Of a stretch of DNA of 7,002 nucleotides, positions 6,005 through 7,002 are shown in pieces. The DNA lies in NCBI GenBank assembly GCA_017554835.1, contig JAFZHO010000091.1, forward strand, positions 1 to 7,002. The letters are read 5' to 3'. Below the pieces are notes generated by a model. The model searched no databases. It saw only the letters and a program-made list of their open reading frames with translations, and was not told the origin of the DNA. The position numbers and the translations under genes were made by a program. Every line of letters begins with the position of its first letter. Position 1 is the first letter of the stretch. The DNA comes from Clostridia bacterium. GTDB lineage: Bacteria > Bacillota > Clostridia > Oscillospirales > RGIG7773.

Positions 6005-7002
6005 TTATTTTTTCAGAAGTGTTCTGATGCTTTGATAAAGATATTTGAAGTTAATTAAAAGCATTGCGGCTACTAAGATTATCTCTATCAAAAGCCAATA
6101 TTTTATTTCAAAAATAAGTATAAAGCTTTGAATTATAAGTATAGCTACGTTTATTCCCACCTGAACACTATGCATATTGAAGCTTATAAAGCGTTTTGTG
6201 TTTACACCTCTTATAACGAAAACGCATAAATAACTCATAAAGGTTGCAAATGCTGCGCCGTTTGCTCCAAACCGTGGAACAAGAATAAAATTCATTATTA
6301 TATTCAAAATGGCGCCTGTCATAGTTGTTACAAGTGACATAACGCTTTTTTTCTCGACTACGTAAACGCTTCCCATAAAAGTTGCAAGGCAGGAACATGC
6401 CATTGCAATAATCAAAAACGGGGTATAAGTCCAGGCGTTATAAAAACTATCAGAAACAAGAAGCTTAGTTATAGGTTTTGTGAATAGTATCAAAAACGCT
6501 CCGCCAATAAATACTACGGACTGATAGCTTGAAAAAACTTTTTTGAAAAAGTTCTCCCTTTCCCCTTTTTTATTTTCCGTAATTGCAGACATCTGCCACG
6601 CTTCCATAAAAACCGTTGATAAAAGAACAAGCATACTTGGAATTTTATTTGCTACTGCATAAAGTCCGTTTATATCTGCGCCTTCCATAGCAGTAACGAT
6701 ATATCTATCTGAAACGTTTGTTATCCACCAGAAAATATTGGTCGGGATAAGAGGAATTGCATATTTCAGCATTCCCGTTATAGTTGATTTTTCGATTTTT
6801 CTGAATTTTACAAAACGGTGCAATTTCGCGTAGGTAAATAAGAATATAGCAGATATTAAATCCGCAAATATATTTGCGAAAACATAGCCCACAATACCCA
6901 TTTTGAAAACAACGAGAAAAACGATATTTAAAACGATAGTGGAAAAAGTGCATAATATACCATCAAAGGCAAAAAGCTTTACAAGGTGCATTGAACGGCA
7001 GA
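6005..7002 (-). CDS. Polysaccharide flippase (Wzx/MATE-like), N-terminus beyond window
   Basis: The last 331 codons of an oligosaccharide flippase are visible. The frame stays open to the right edge, so the ATG at 6991 is probably an internal methionine; family members have about 450-500 residues. Such proteins move lipid-linked glycan units across the membrane for capsule, exopolysaccharide or teichoic-type polymers. Counting from M at 6991, YAIPLIPTNIFWWITNVSDR (77-96) and INGLYAVANKIPSML (107-121) are hallmark segments, as is VPRFGANGAAFATF (238-251) between later helices. About nine or ten hydrophobic helices follow one another to the end, closing with a basic tail, LLKK. No other glycan gene is visible, so the locus context lies to the right. 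A MATE or MurJ-type role is less likely given these motifs. It ends at the terminator at 5953-5991. Confidence 0.88.
   Translation of the reverse strand, partial: CRSMHLVKLFAFDGILCTFSTIVLNIVFLVVFKMGIVGYVFANIFADLISAIFLFTYAKLHRFVKFRKIEKSTITGMLKYAIPLIPTNIFWWITNVSDRYIVTAMEGADINGLYAVANKIPSMLVLLSTVFMEAWQMSAITENKKGERENFFKKVFSSYQSVVFIGGAFLILFTKPITKLLVSDSFYNAWTYTPFLIIAMACSCLATFMGSVYVVEKKSVMSLVTTMTGAILNIIMNFILVPRFGANGAAFATFMSYLCVFVIRGVNTKRFISFNMHSVQVGINVAILIIQSFILIFEIKYWLLIEIILVAAMLLINFKYLYQSIRTLLKK

Noticed and set aside
6168..6953. Alternative minus-strand frames within the flippase gene (6168-6398 and 6705-6953)
   Set aside because: They are out-of-frame shadows of a gene with clear flippase motifs; their cysteine-, arginine- and tyrosine-rich translations show no family signature.

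Overview
The window looks like chromosomal DNA of a low-GC member of the Bacillota, most likely a clostridium (Oscillospiraceae or Lachnospiraceae type). The evidence is the A+T-rich sequence, strong AGGAG-type ribosome binding sites, TTG starts, sigma-A type promoters with TTGACA boxes and extended -10 elements, and the protein families present. I cannot name a species.

Layout. At the left edge, on the minus strand, lie a complete tRNA-Gly(UCC) and the first 24 bases of a second tRNA (probably Arg), driven by a near-consensus promoter at 136-164. Diverging from them is a single gene for an RluA-family rRNA pseudouridine synthase (247-1221, plus). After a 220-base A+T-rich gap with nested inverted repeats and a good promoter comes a compact, translationally coupled polyamine ABC importer operon, potA-potB-potC-potD (1444-5168, plus): ATPase, two membrane permeases and a lipid-anchored binding protein. 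The operon ends at a strong hairpin terminator that also serves the genes arriving from the other side.

On the minus strand, converging on potD, are two overlapping small genes (5943-5575 and 5575-5192). Each encodes one four-helix half of a TauE/SafE (DUF81, PF01925) membrane transporter, so together they equal one usual full-length protein. Ten bases upstream of this pair is a clear terminator hairpin. It closes the preceding minus-strand gene, a Wzx/MATE-type polysaccharide flippase that runs off the right edge and lacks its N-terminus here.

How the genes work together: PotABCD is a complete spermidine/putrescine uptake system. No regulator gene (PuuR/PotR type) is beside it. The RluA enzyme and tRNAs belong to translation, and the TauE pair and the flippase are independent membrane functions. 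I found no CRISPR array, insertion sequence, phage gene or obvious novel defence or metabolic system. The points most worth a second look are the split TauE gene pair, the terminator placed directly ahead of it, the terminator that contains a stop codon, the alternative hairpins before potA, and the 10-base tandem duplication at the potC-potD junction. Every start codon given was chosen from Shine-Dalgarno position; potA, potC and potD differ from, or need a decision beyond, the longest open frame.
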